A DNA stretch of 64,000 nt, taken from assembly GCF_900446255.1 (NCBI RefSeq), contig NZ_UIGI01000001.1:4490763-4554762 (forward strand), written 5' to 3'. The notes below the pieces were generated by a model, which saw nothing but the letters and a program-made list of their open reading frames with translations, was not told the DNA's origin and made no database searches. The position numbers and the translations under genes were made by a program. Shown here in pieces: positions 9,370 to 17,690 of this stretch (the stretch's first letter is position 1; each line of letters begins with the position of its first letter). The DNA comes from Buttiauxella agrestis (GTDB lineage Bacteria; Pseudomonadota; Gammaproteobacteria; Enterobacterales; Enterobacteriaceae).

Positions 9370-9387
9370 TTCCGACATTTGTAAGAC
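9370..9387. promoter_or_regulatory. EvgA-like box in hdeD/yfdX divergent region
   Basis: The 18-bp stretch TTCCGACATTTGTAAGAC fits the published EvgA inverted-repeat consensus (TTCYTACA-N2-TGTARGAA, from memory) at 14 of the 16 defined positions. It lies about 105 bp before yfdX and 111 bp before hdeD, so phosphorylated EvgA from the neighbouring evgA gene could act on both sides. Direct binding is inferred. Confidence 0.6.
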
Positions 9388-9490
9388 TGCACCTGCATTA
9401 TTCACCCGGCGCTCTGATTTTCATCGTGACAGTTATTTTTTATTCTGATGGCGTTCGGTGATAACCACCTGGTTTATTAAGGAGAAGAAA

Positions 9491-10120
9491 ATGAAAAAAT
9501 TAATTCTGGCAGGCATGATGGCAACGATGATGTGTTCCGCACCGGTTATGGCGGCAACTGCAAATACTGCGGTGCAAACTGCGGCAACCGCTCAGATACA
9601 AAAAGAAGCCACTGATGTGATGCAGATTGCCGTTCAGGGTGCAAATGCGATGCGTGATATTCAGCTTGCCCGTCTCGCGCTGTTCCATGGCGTTCCAGCC
9701 AGTGCCAAAAAGCTGACAGATGACGCCGCAACGCTTCTGAAAGACGACAGTACCGACTGGAAGAAATTCGTTAAAACCGACGCTAAAGCGAAGATGATTG
9801 ACGACCAGTACGTGATGATTAACGCCACCGTTGCGCTGTCTGAAGACTATATCGCGACGCCAGAAAAAGAGAGCGCCATCAAATCTGCCAACTCAAAACT
9901 GGCTAAAGGCGACCAGAAAGGCGCGATTGATACACTGCGTCTGGCAGGGATTGGCGTGATGGAAGACCAGTATTTAATGCCGCTGAACCGGACCCGCAAA
10001 GCGGTGGCTACAGCGCAAAAAATGCTGGCTGATGGCAAATACTATGAAGCGAATCTGGTGCTGAAAAGCGCGGAAGACGGCATCGTGGTGGATAGCGAAA
10101 TGTTTGCTGCCAGCAACTAA
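9491..10120 (+). CDS. yfdX: YfdX-family periplasmic protein
   Basis: A 209-aa secreted protein with signal peptide MKKLILAGMMATMMCSAPVMA. The mature helical domain contains LARLALFHGVPASAKKL and KMIDDQYVMINATVALSEDY, characteristic of YfdX. In E. coli yfdX is strongly induced by EvgA; the protein is linked to acid and drug tolerance and its biochemical function is not settled. The start at 9491 follows AGGAGAAG. An in-frame start at 9458 would add 11 residues before the signal peptide and lacks support. In E. coli yfdX sits beside oxalate genes, which are absent here. Confidence 0.9.
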   Translation: MKKLILAGMMATMMCSAPVMAATANTAVQTAATAQIQKEATDVMQIAVQGANAMRDIQLARLALFHGVPASAKKLTDDAATLLKDDSTDWKKFVKTDAKAKMIDDQYVMINATVALSEDYIATPEKESAIKSANSKLAKGDQKGAIDTLRLAGIGVMEDQYLMPLNRTRKAVATAQKMLADGKYYEANLVLKSAEDGIVVDSEMFAASN

Positions 10121-10137
10121 AATTATCGTGCTGGATG

Positions 10138-10212
10138 TCGGATGACGCTGCGCTTATCCGATCTACGATTTCGATTCCGGTTTCGTAGGGCAGATAAGCG
10201 CAAGCGTCATCC
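10138..10212. repeat. REP pair (BIME) between yfdX and evgS
   Basis: Two inverted REP copies (one at about 10138-10165, the other about 10187-10212) face each other between the convergent yfdX and evgS genes. They share the GGATGACGCTGCGCTTATCC core. This could act as a bidirectional transcript-end structure. Confidence 0.85.
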
Positions 10213-10220
10213 ACCTATTT

Positions 10221-13200
10221 TTAATGGCTCATCAAGCTCTCAATCTCCAATTCAATTTCCCGCATCACTTCACGGATTTTCTCTAACGTTTGCTGGCGCT
10301 CCTCAAGAGGGAGTGAATCATGTCGGCGTGCTTCAAAAGGCTCGCACAGCGCCTGAAGAGCAGTGATTTCCAGTATTTGCGCCGAGCCATGCAAACGGTG
10401 TAACGCATGCAAAAATTTCTGCGGCTCATCCTGTTCGATGGAGCGCACGACCGCCTGCAAATCATTGGCAGAGGCTTCGCGGAAAGTTTCCAGAATTTCA
10501 TTCATTAACTTCCTGTCACCACCCGTATTCTCGGTCAGAATACTGAGTTTTAAATGACGGGTGACGCCAGGCGACGAACGGCCAGTATCGAGTTTGCTCA
10601 ACTCATGCGTCAGCGTTTGAACCGACACCGGTTTAAACAGGCACTCATCCATCCCGCTTTGCAGGCATTGCTCGCGCGATTGCGAAAGCGCGCTGGCGGT
10701 CAGCCCCCAAATTTGCAGGCGCTGATTCTGGCGGCGCAAAGATGCCGTCAATTCCAGGCCATCTTTCTTCGGCATATTGACGTCCGTTATCAACAAGTCA
10801 TACGGCTTGTTGAGGATTTTCGCCTCCGCTTCTTCACCGTCACAGGCTTCATCCACGTTGTAGCCAATGGCGTTCAACTGGCGCTTGAGCAACAGACGGT
10901 TAGTCGGATTATCGTCCGCAATCAGAATCGACAAACGCGGCAGGGGCGATAGCGCTGCGGGATTATCACGCGTCGGCGTCAGCGTTTGGCGCCCGGTTTC
11001 AACAGCCATCGTTATCGTAAAAGTGGTGCCCTGCGACTGGCGGCTACTCAACTCAAGGGTGCCGCCCATCAGCGTCACCAGCTCTTTGCAGATAACCAGC
11101 CCTAAGCCCGAGCCGGTTTGTTCGCGCCCCTGGCGGGCCTGCGCATAACGGTGGAACAGCATCTCCTGTTCTTCCGGGCTAATGCCGCAGCCGGTATCAC
11201 TCACCGTGACAACCAGCGTACCGTGTTTTTCATCTTCAGGAATCAGGCGGGCCGAAACCTGGATATGCCCTTTTTCGGTAAACTTCAGCGCATTTCCCAC
11301 CAGGTTCGTGAGTATTTGCCGCAATGCCTGTGGGTCAACCAACACCCGCTGGTCGGCAGCCAGGTGGCTGATGCAACGCAGCGCAATCCCTTTTTGCCGG
11401 GCAAGCGCATCGAACGAATGGCACTGCAAGTCGATCAGTTGCGATAAATCCGTCCATTGCGGAGCAATTTGATATTTACCAGACTCAATCTTGTCGACAT
11501 CCAGAATCTTACCAATCAGCCCCAGCAATGATTGCGCCGTCGCTCCCGCCAACGCTATCGCCTCCTTACGCTGGCTGGCACTGAGATCTGACCCGGATAG
11601 CAACTCTAAAAAACCGACTATTGAACTCACCGGCGTGCGCAGTTCATGGCTCATGCTCGCCAGGAAGCGGCTTTTCGCTTTAGTCGCCTGAATGGCTTTA
11701 TCTTTTTCCGCTTCTAACTCGTGAGAAAGTGCCTCTTTGAGATAAAGCTGTTCTTCAAGTTCACGCTGGGATTGTTTTCTTTTACGCACTTCTCGCGACA
11801 GCGACAGCCCCCAGGCGAGGCTGATGGCAATCAACACCAACGCGAAAATCACCAGTTGATAGAACTGCTTGCTGTACAGGCTCCAGGTATCGATTTGCAC
11901 GCTGGATATTTTCGACCACTTCTCCGTCATTTGTAGAATGTCGCGCGGAGGAATCGCCTGTAGCGCCTTACCCAAAATAGACTTGAGTTCTGGTTCGTCA
12001 CGCGCCATCGCAAAACTCAGCGACGCACTCGGCATGCCCGGCAACCGCATGTAGTGCATGTTCTGCGGGTAGTAATGGTCAATCATGTAACGTGCTGAAA
12101 GCTCGGTAGTGATCGCGGCGTCAACCTCGCCCTCCTCCACCATTCCCATCGCCACGCTGACATTGTCCGTTTCAACCCAGGTCGCCTGCGGGAACCGTTT
12201 CCTTAAGTCACGCGTCAAAATTTGCCCTGCGGCCACGGCAATACGCTGCGGTTTTGAAAGCAGCAGACTGGCGTTTTCGCGGTGTGCAGTCACCAGCACA
12301 AACGAGACATTCATCAGCGGGTCGCTAAACGAGATAAAGCGCTGCGGCTCACTGCTGAGCGTGGCAGCGGGAATCATATCCCATTGACCCGGTTTCATTT
12401 TCTCCGTCATTTCGCGGTTGGAATTGACGATGATCGGTTGAAACTCAAGGCCGGTTTGCAACTGAATAATATTGAGTAAATCCGCCATAATGCCGCGCAA
12501 TTCACCGTCGCTATCGACCAGCGTAAACGGCGGGTAGTTTGGGTTAATCAACACCCGGACTTTAGGGTGCTTTTTAAGCCACTCCTCCTCTTCACGGCTA
12601 AAAGGGATCGGCGAATTAAGATAGGAGAGATTGCCGCGATTCAACCAGTTCTGCATCACCCGCATATGCGTTTCGTTACTGATAGAAATAATGAAACGCT
12701 CAAGGATATTTCGCAACAGCGGTTGATTTTGGCTGGTGACAAAATAGTTATATTGCTCCTGCTTATTAAAGTAGTGAGTAATAACCAGCGATTGTGAGAA
12801 ATATTTCGAGATGCAATTTCCGGTGGTGACATTGTTGCCAATAAAATATTGGTTAACCCCGGACATGACCGATGACAGCGCCTGATAATCACTGTCGTAA
12901 AAGGTAATTTTTGCGTTCGGGAAAGCCACTTTAATCACATCGAGAAACGAACAACCGCGCACACAAGCCAGCGTCACTTCTTTGTGACTCTTGAGCGGCA
13001 GCAGCGTGTTTTTGAGCGACGTGACCAGCGTCGGCCAGGTCTTTATCAGCGCGGAAGTGCGCAGCAAATGGCTGCCAACCTCTTCACGGTCGGAGAGTTG
13101 AGTCAGCAAAGTGTCGACTTCATTTCGCGATAGCGCAGCCAACGCTTCTTGTTCGTTATCATATTGTTTGATAGCGATTTTAGTGTTGATATTTTTTTGC

Positions 13201-13463
13201 AGCAACGCGAGGTAATCCGCATTCACGCCCTGGTAAAGTTCGCCACCGCTTTCGTAATCAATAGGCGAGACTTCCGGCAGCCAGGTGCCGACAGTTAAGG
13301 TGTTTTTATGCGCCAGCCAACGCGTTTCTTCAGCGTTTAAACGGACATCCAGTTGCGCCGGATGATAATTACTTTTCAGCTCAATGGAATGCGTCGCCGC
13401 CGGAACCGAAAATATACTTAAGCAAAACAGTGCTACCAGATAAATAGATAAACCAGATCGCAT
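10221..13463 (-). CDS. evgS: Hybrid sensor histidine kinase EvgS (PAS-less form)
   Basis: A 1080-aa unorthodox sensor. A signal peptide (1-22) is followed by two periplasmic solute-binding-type domains (about 50-275 and 295-515) and a membrane helix (534-553). The kinase core has His606 in SMSHELRTP, the N box near 720-728, DTGCGIS at 756 and GSGLGL at 784. The receiver domain has Asp894 in LITDVNMP with Asp850/851 and Lys944. The Hpt domain has His1025 in HRLHGSA. The phosphorelay residues are all present. E. coli EvgS is 1197 aa and has a PAS domain between membrane helix and kinase; here only about 45 residues of coiled-coil-like linker are found. evgA lies 4 bp upstream, which supports the name. 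Confidence 0.92.
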   Translation of the reverse strand: MRSGLSIYLVALFCLSIFSVPAATHSIELKSNYHPAQLDVRLNAEETRWLAHKNTLTVGTWLPEVSPIDYESGGELYQGVNADYLALLQKNINTKIAIKQYDNEQEALAALSRNEVDTLLTQLSDREEVGSHLLRTSALIKTWPTLVTSLKNTLLPLKSHKEVTLACVRGCSFLDVIKVAFPNAKITFYDSDYQALSSVMSGVNQYFIGNNVTTGNCISKYFSQSLVITHYFNKQEQYNYFVTSQNQPLLRNILERFIISISNETHMRVMQNWLNRGNLSYLNSPIPFSREEEEWLKKHPKVRVLINPNYPPFTLVDSDGELRGIMADLLNIIQLQTGLEFQPIIVNSNREMTEKMKPGQWDMIPAATLSSEPQRFISFSDPLMNVSFVLVTAHRENASLLLSKPQRIAVAAGQILTRDLRKRFPQATWVETDNVSVAMGMVEEGEVDAAITTELSARYMIDHYYPQNMHYMRLPGMPSASLSFAMARDEPELKSILGKALQAIPPRDILQMTEKWSKISSVQIDTWSLYSKQFYQLVIFALVLIAISLAWGLSLSREVRKRKQSQRELEEQLYLKEALSHELEAEKDKAIQATKAKSRFLASMSHELRTPVSSIVGFLELLSGSDLSASQRKEAIALAGATAQSLLGLIGKILDVDKIESGKYQIAPQWTDLSQLIDLQCHSFDALARQKGIALRCISHLAADQRVLVDPQALRQILTNLVGNALKFTEKGHIQVSARLIPEDEKHGTLVVTVSDTGCGISPEEQEMLFHRYAQARQGREQTGSGLGLVICKELVTLMGGTLELSSRQSQGTTFTITMAVETGRQTLTPTRDNPAALSPLPRLSILIADDNPTNRLLLKRQLNAIGYNVDEACDGEEAEAKILNKPYDLLITDVNMPKKDGLELTASLRRQNQRLQIWGLTASALSQSREQCLQSGMDECLFKPVSVQTLTHELSKLDTGRSSPGVTRHLKLSILTENTGGDRKLMNEILETFREASANDLQAVVRSIEQDEPQKFLHALHRLHGSAQILEITALQALCEPFEARRHDSLPLEERQQTLEKIREVMREIELEIESLMSH

Positions 13464-13467
13464 CGTA

Positions 13468-14082
13468 TCACCCTATTTTATTTCTTTGCGCGTAGTCGTA
13501 AAGTTCCATTAATGAAGAACAATCTAACTTTTCCATTAAGCGGCTTTTATAGGTGCTCACGGTTTTATTACTGATATTCATTTTGCTGGCAATGGTGGTG
13601 TAATCAATGCCATTGAGGATATAGCGTAATACCTTCATCTCCTGGGTAGATAAGGTATCCAGTTTATCCTGCTCGGTGAGGGTCGAACCGCTAAAGCGTT
13701 CGAGAGAGAAAGGAAAATAGCTGTAGCCATTTTTTGCAGCCTCAATAGCCGCGAGGATATTGTTCATCCCCTCTTTTTTGCTCACAAATCCATTGGCACC
13801 AAATTCGGCGCTACGTTTACCGTAGAACAGTTCATTTTTGGCAGAGATGATAATAATAATGCCGATATAGTGCCGCTTTCGTAATTGCTCCAGCACTTCG
13901 ATACCGCTAAGGCCAGGGATATCGACGTCAATAATCAGCAGCTCAGGTTTGATTCTTTCTACGGTTTGCACCACCTGCTCACCGCTGTCCAGCTCGGTGG
14001 TGACAGTGATGCCATTGGTGTCCAGCAAATTGCGAATGGCTATCCGCGCCAATGGGTGATCGTCAACGATTATCGCGTTCAT
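13468..14082 (-). CDS. evgA: Response regulator EvgA
   Basis: A 204-aa NarL/FixJ-type regulator. The receiver domain (1-120) has the acidic pair DD at 7-8, phosphoacceptor Asp52 in IIDVDIPG, and SAKNE and KKEG near the conserved Thr/Ser and Lys. The LuxR-type helix-turn-helix lies at about 140-200 (LSTQEMKVLRYILNG, then ISNKTVSTYKSRLMEKL). It is nearly colinear with E. coli EvgA, including the terminal AQRNKIG. It is phosphorylated by EvgS and in E. coli activates acid-resistance and efflux genes. It lies immediately upstream of evgS in one operon. Confidence 0.95.
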   Translation of the reverse strand: MNAIIVDDHPLARIAIRNLLDTNGITVTTELDSGEQVVQTVERIKPELLIIDVDIPGLSGIEVLEQLRKRHYIGIIIIISAKNELFYGKRSAEFGANGFVSKKEGMNNILAAIEAAKNGYSYFPFSLERFSGSTLTEQDKLDTLSTQEMKVLRYILNGIDYTTIASKMNISNKTVSTYKSRLMEKLDCSSLMELYDYAQRNKIG

Positions 14083-14355
14083 TGCGTTAAAACATCCTGG
14101 TATGAAAAGGAATAATAGGAAAGCCGGAAAAACAGATGTGGTTGTTATATTATTATTTTTAGCGGAGATTCTGGAGCGGAATGAATTTTAGCATAACTGC
14201 CAGAGGTGTTCTTAAATATTTACACCTTGCAAGGAAAATGGCAAAAATTGATTTCGATCATATTTAAATAATCTATTTGGACTACATGCGTAGGATGGGG
14301 ATTTCAATTATTAGGGTGGGATCTTAATTGATATTTGAATATTGTTTTGGAAAAC
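14083..14355. other. Upstream region of evgAS
   Basis: This AT-rich region upstream of evgA should hold the evgAS promoter. I see no gene. One stretch near 14209-14226 (TTCTTAAATATTTACACC) is a weak partial match to the EvgA box and is not claimed as a site. Confidence 0.4.
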
Positions 14356-14379
14356 AACCCTCTCCCGCGAGAGAGGGTT
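14356..14379 (-). terminator. Hairpin terminator downstream of SDR gene and ERIC
   Basis: An AACCCTCTC/GAGAGGGTT inverted repeat with a short CCGC-type loop forms a strong hairpin. On the minus strand it is followed by GTTTT, so it probably ends transcripts from the SDR gene after they pass through the ERIC. Confidence 0.55.
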
Positions 14380-14381
14380 AT

Positions 14382-14507
14382 ATACCCTAAATAATTCGAG
14401 TTACAGGAAGGCGGCGACGCAGGGAGTCCCCAGGAGCTTACTTGAGTAAGTGACTGGGGTGAGCGAGGAAAACCAACGCACATGCAACTTGAAGTATGAC
14501 GGGTATA
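14382..14507. repeat. ERIC element, copy 1
   Basis: A 126-bp enterobacterial repetitive intergenic consensus. It has the ATACCC ends, the central CCCCAGGAGCTTAC and AAGTAAGTGACTGGGGTGAG segments known from ERIC, and the closing GAAGTATGACGGGTAT. It sits directly after the SDR stop. Confidence 0.93.
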
Positions 14508-14515
14508 ACTCAATC

Positions 14516-15289
14516 TTAATTACGTCCCGCCATCACACCACCATCTACATCCCACAACGCGCCTGTCACCCAGCCCGCTTTATCAGAAAGCAAAAATCCT
14601 ACGGTTTCAGCCACATCGCGCGGGGTGCCAACTCGGCCAATTGGGTGGAAACTGTTAAAGCTGTCCATGACGCCGTGGACTTCTCCTTTCGGAATAAAGC
14701 CTTCATAAATAGGCGTTTGTACAACCGCTGGCGATACCGCATTCACACGAATGCCATTGCCGCCCAACTCAATCGCCATGTTTTTGGTCAGCGCATGCAA
14801 GCCTGCTTTTGCCATGGAGTAGGCAGAAGACGGTGTCGCACCAATCGCCTGCTGCGCCCACATCGAACCGATGTTCACGATGGAGCCTTTAATCCCTGCG
14901 GCCACCATGTTTTTCACCACATCCCGGGTGATGAAGAACGTCGCGCGGTTAATGTTCATATACATGTCGTAATCGGCTTCTTCATGCTCGGTGAAGGCTT
15001 TCGGGAAGAACACACCGGCGGCATTCACCAGCAGGTCGATATCTTTATGTTCAGCATTCACCGCCGCCATCACGTGTTTCATACCTTCTGTTGTCATCAG
15101 ATTTGCGGTAATGGTCGCAACTTCACCTAACGGGGCGAGTGCTGCACGCGCCTCATCCGCTTTTTCCTGGCGATTGCCCACTAACACCACGCTGCCGCCC
15201 TGCTCCAGAACCAGACGCGCCGTTTCCAGGCCCATGCCGCTTGTGCCACCAACAACCAAAAGTTTTTTACCTGCAAATACGTTGCTCAT
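14516..15289 (-). CDS. Short-chain dehydrogenase/reductase
   Basis: A 257-aa classical SDR oxidoreductase using NAD(P). The nucleotide-binding motif is VVGGTSGMG near the N-terminus, followed by NAAG (in VNAAGVFF) and the catalytic Ser-Tyr-Lys in NIGSMW and the YSMAK pair ([14 protein letters not shown]). Closing motifs are [13 protein letters not shown] and DVDGG. The start at 15289 has GGAG seven bases upstream; a GTG at 15301 would be an alternative with no ribosome site. It is divergent from a LysR gene, which probably controls it. The substrate is unknown. Confidence 0.85.
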   Translation of the reverse strand: MSNVFAGKKLLVVGGTSGMGLETARLVLEQGGSVVLVGNRQEKADEARAALAPLGEVATITANLMTTEGMKHVMAAVNAEHKDIDLLVNAAGVFFPKAFTEHEEADYDMYMNINRATFFITRDVVKNMVAAGIKGSIVNIGSMWAQQAIGATPSSAYSMAKAGLHALTKNMAIELGGNGIRVNAVSPAVVQTPIYEGFIPKGEVHGVMDSFNSFHPIGRVGTPRDVAETVGFLLSDKAGWVTGALWDVDGGVMAGRN

Positions 15290-15402
15290 GATTTTCTCCA
15301 CAATAATTTCTTTGTCAGTTAATACAGAGAAGACGCTGTTTCTCTGTCGATGAGCAAAGAATGCCAGTTACTCTCGACTCTCACGAACCATAAGAACTAC
15401 AC

Positions 15403-15429
15403 TTGTGAGATAGAAAATCTATCTCACAA
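15403..15429. promoter_or_regulatory. Perfect 12-bp palindrome, probable LysR operator
   Basis: The arms TTGTGAGATAGA and TCTATCTCACAA are separated by 3 bp, 17 bp before the LysR start and within the divergent SDR/LysR spacer. LysR-type regulators commonly bind and autoregulate at such sites. Binding by the adjacent regulator is inferred. Confidence 0.6.
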
Positions 15430-15446
15430 AATGCAAAGAGATCGGA

Positions 15447-16361
15447 ATGCGTACTCTGAATCGACTCAAGTGGCTGCAAGCTTTTGAAGCCACCGCGCGC
15501 CATGGGAGTTTTACTGGTGCAGCAAATGAACTGGGCGTGACGCCCGCAGCAGTGGGCCAACTGGTGCGCGCACTCGAAGATTGGGTTGGACACCCGTTGC
15601 TTAACCGCAGTCGCTCGGGCAACGAACGTTTGACGCTTATTCATGAAGCACAGGAAGCGCTCGACGATATTTCCCTTGGGCTGGATAAACTGGAAAGCGG
15701 GCTTAAAAAACTACGTGGGCGCAAAGCCCGATCGATGCTGGTGATTACGGCTTCGCAAGTGCTGGTGATGAACTGGCTCATGCCACGTCTGAATCGTTTT
15801 TCGGAACGTTATGAAGCGATAGATGTGCGCCTGGATGTCGCCGACCGGCTTATCGATCTCACACATGGCGAGGCGGATGTGGGGATTCGGTGTGGACCCG
15901 GCAACTGGAAAGGATTAGTCGCTGACTGGATGATGGACGAAGAAGTGGTGATGATTTGCAGCCCGGCGTTGCTGCCCGCCGAAGGCAGCGCGAGTACGGC
16001 CTGGCTTGCGCATCAAAAGCTGATTCAGGATGATACGCCGCATCCTGGCGCTAACTTCCCGAGCTGGGAAAACGTGCTGATGCACATCGGGCTGGACACC
16101 CTGTTCCAGACTCGCCAGCACATTAACTCCACTGCCACGGTCATTCAGGCGGTGTTAAACGGACGCGGAGTGGCGCTGGTTCGCAAGGCGCTGGTGCAGC
16201 AAGATTTGGATATAGGTCGCCTGGTGCAACTGTTTCCGGAGCACCGTTGGCCAATCGACTGGTCATATTTTGTGGTGTGTTCCGCAGCGGTGTTGCAGCG
16301 GCCAGAAGTGAAAGCCTTTCACGACTGGCTGCTGCAAGAAGTCAGAGAAGAAGTTAATTAA
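15447..16361 (+). CDS. LysR-family transcriptional regulator (GcvA-like)
   Basis: A 304-aa regulator with an N-terminal winged helix-turn-helix (FEATARHGSFTGAANELGVT, then VGQLVRALEDWVGHPLLNR) and a substrate-binding-type effector domain (about 90-300). The wording of the first domain is close to the GcvA subgroup. The effector is unknown. It is divergent from the SDR gene with a perfect palindrome between them. It converges on the PTS IIC gene with a 2-bp gap and no visible terminator. Confidence 0.85.
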   Translation: MRTLNRLKWLQAFEATARHGSFTGAANELGVTPAAVGQLVRALEDWVGHPLLNRSRSGNERLTLIHEAQEALDDISLGLDKLESGLKKLRGRKARSMLVITASQVLVMNWLMPRLNRFSERYEAIDVRLDVADRLIDLTHGEADVGIRCGPGNWKGLVADWMMDEEVVMICSPALLPAEGSASTAWLAHQKLIQDDTPHPGANFPSWENVLMHIGLDTLFQTRQHINSTATVIQAVLNGRGVALVRKALVQQDLDIGRLVQLFPEHRWPIDWSYFVVCSAAVLQRPEVKAFHDWLLQEVREEVN

Positions 16362-16363
16362 CC

Positions 16364-17689
16364 TTATGCATCAGCCAGTTGCTTCGCTTTCTCTTCTTCT
16401 TGTTGCTGCTGCTGCTGAGTTTCCAGCATCTTTTTCTCGTATACCTTAAAGAACGGGTAATAAATCGCCAGAGAAATAAAGAAGCAGATAAACACCAGCC
16501 CGCAGGCAATCAGGTTCCAGTTGGTGGTAATCAGCGCACCGAGCGGGGCTGGAATGGTAAACGGCGGTTTAACCATCATGCGCGGAATAAGCCCGGTGAT
16601 GGTAAACAGATACACCACCACGGTATTCACCATCGGTGCCAGAATAAACGGCACCGCCAGAATCGGGTTCATCACTATCGGTGCACCAAATATCATTGGC
16701 TCATTGATATTAAATAACCCTGGAATAAACGATAGTTTCCCCAGCTGTTTCAGATATATCGCTTTAGAACGAATAAACAGCACCACTAACGCCAGTGTGG
16801 ACCCAGTCCCGCCCATCTGCGCATACCACTGGAAGAATTGCTCGGTGAAGATATTCGGCAGCTCATAAGCACTGGTTCCGGCCTGGAACATCTCCATATT
16901 CTGCACAATCGCCTGATCCCAAAGCGGACGAATCAGCGGCCCCATCACTGCGTGACCGTGGATACCAAACACCCAGAACAGGTCAATAAAGAATTGAGTC
17001 ACAATACCGCCAAACAGATTCGTGCCGGTCATAAACCCTTTGAGCGGCATAATAATGAAGCTGATGATGGCGTTAATATCGATATTAAAGAAGTGACGCG
17101 GGATCCAGAAAACCAACACCACGGCGAGCGTCGGGAACAACGCTGAGAACGAGCTGGCTACAACCGGCGGCACGCCTTCCGGCATTTTAATTTCTATATT
17201 TCTGACTTTTATAAAGCGATAAATCTCGATGGCGATTAACGATGAAATAATTGCGCCAAATAACCCCTGGGAACTTAGCGATGTGATTGGAATATAACGC
17301 CCCGACACCACATCTCCGGCAACAGTAACCCCTTGTTTAATGTTGACGGGCACAATCATGAGCAGGGTCGCCAGCATCGCTAATAGCCCGCTGGTTATAT
17401 CATTGAGCTTATAACTTTTCCCGAGGAACGAGCCGATGGTAAAGGCGGCGTACAGCGACATCAGCCCGACGGTGAAGCGAAAGGGAACATCCAGCATATC
17501 GCGCCATGGCGCGATAAAGTCCATATACCCTTTGATCGGAATATTGAGCAAAATAACGAAAAATGAACCCACAATTGTCAGCGGCAAAATAGAAATCAGC
17601 CCGTTGCGGATTGCCTGCATATGACGCTGATTTCCGATGGCATTCGCCACCGGGAGCATCTTTTCAGCCAGTCTTTCAAAGTAAGACAT
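16364..17689 (-). CDS. PTS lactose/cellobiose-family EIIC permease
   Basis: A 441-aa membrane permease of the Lac family (CelB/ChbC type). It has about eight to ten hydrophobic segments and family motifs such as LAEKMLPVANAIGNQRHMQA at the start and FNINEPMIFGAPIVMNP in the substrate region. It takes up and phosphorylates beta-glucosides together with the IIB encoded two genes upstream. A low-complexity tail contains QQQQQQ. The start at 17689 follows AGAGGGC and lies 1 bp after the GH1 stop. No IIA gene is in the operon. Confidence 0.88.
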   Translation of the reverse strand: MSYFERLAEKMLPVANAIGNQRHMQAIRNGLISILPLTIVGSFFVILLNIPIKGYMDFIAPWRDMLDVPFRFTVGLMSLYAAFTIGSFLGKSYKLNDITSGLLAMLATLLMIVPVNIKQGVTVAGDVVSGRYIPITSLSSQGLFGAIISSLIAIEIYRFIKVRNIEIKMPEGVPPVVASSFSALFPTLAVVLVFWIPRHFFNIDINAIISFIIMPLKGFMTGTNLFGGIVTQFFIDLFWVFGIHGHAVMGPLIRPLWDQAIVQNMEMFQAGTSAYELPNIFTEQFFQWYAQMGGTGSTLALVVLFIRSKAIYLKQLGKLSFIPGLFNINEPMIFGAPIVMNPILAVPFILAPMVNTVVVYLFTITGLIPRMMVKPPFTIPAPLGALITTNWNLIACGLVFICFFISLAIYYPFFKVYEKKMLETQQQQQQEEEKAKQLADA

Positions 17690-17690
17690 C

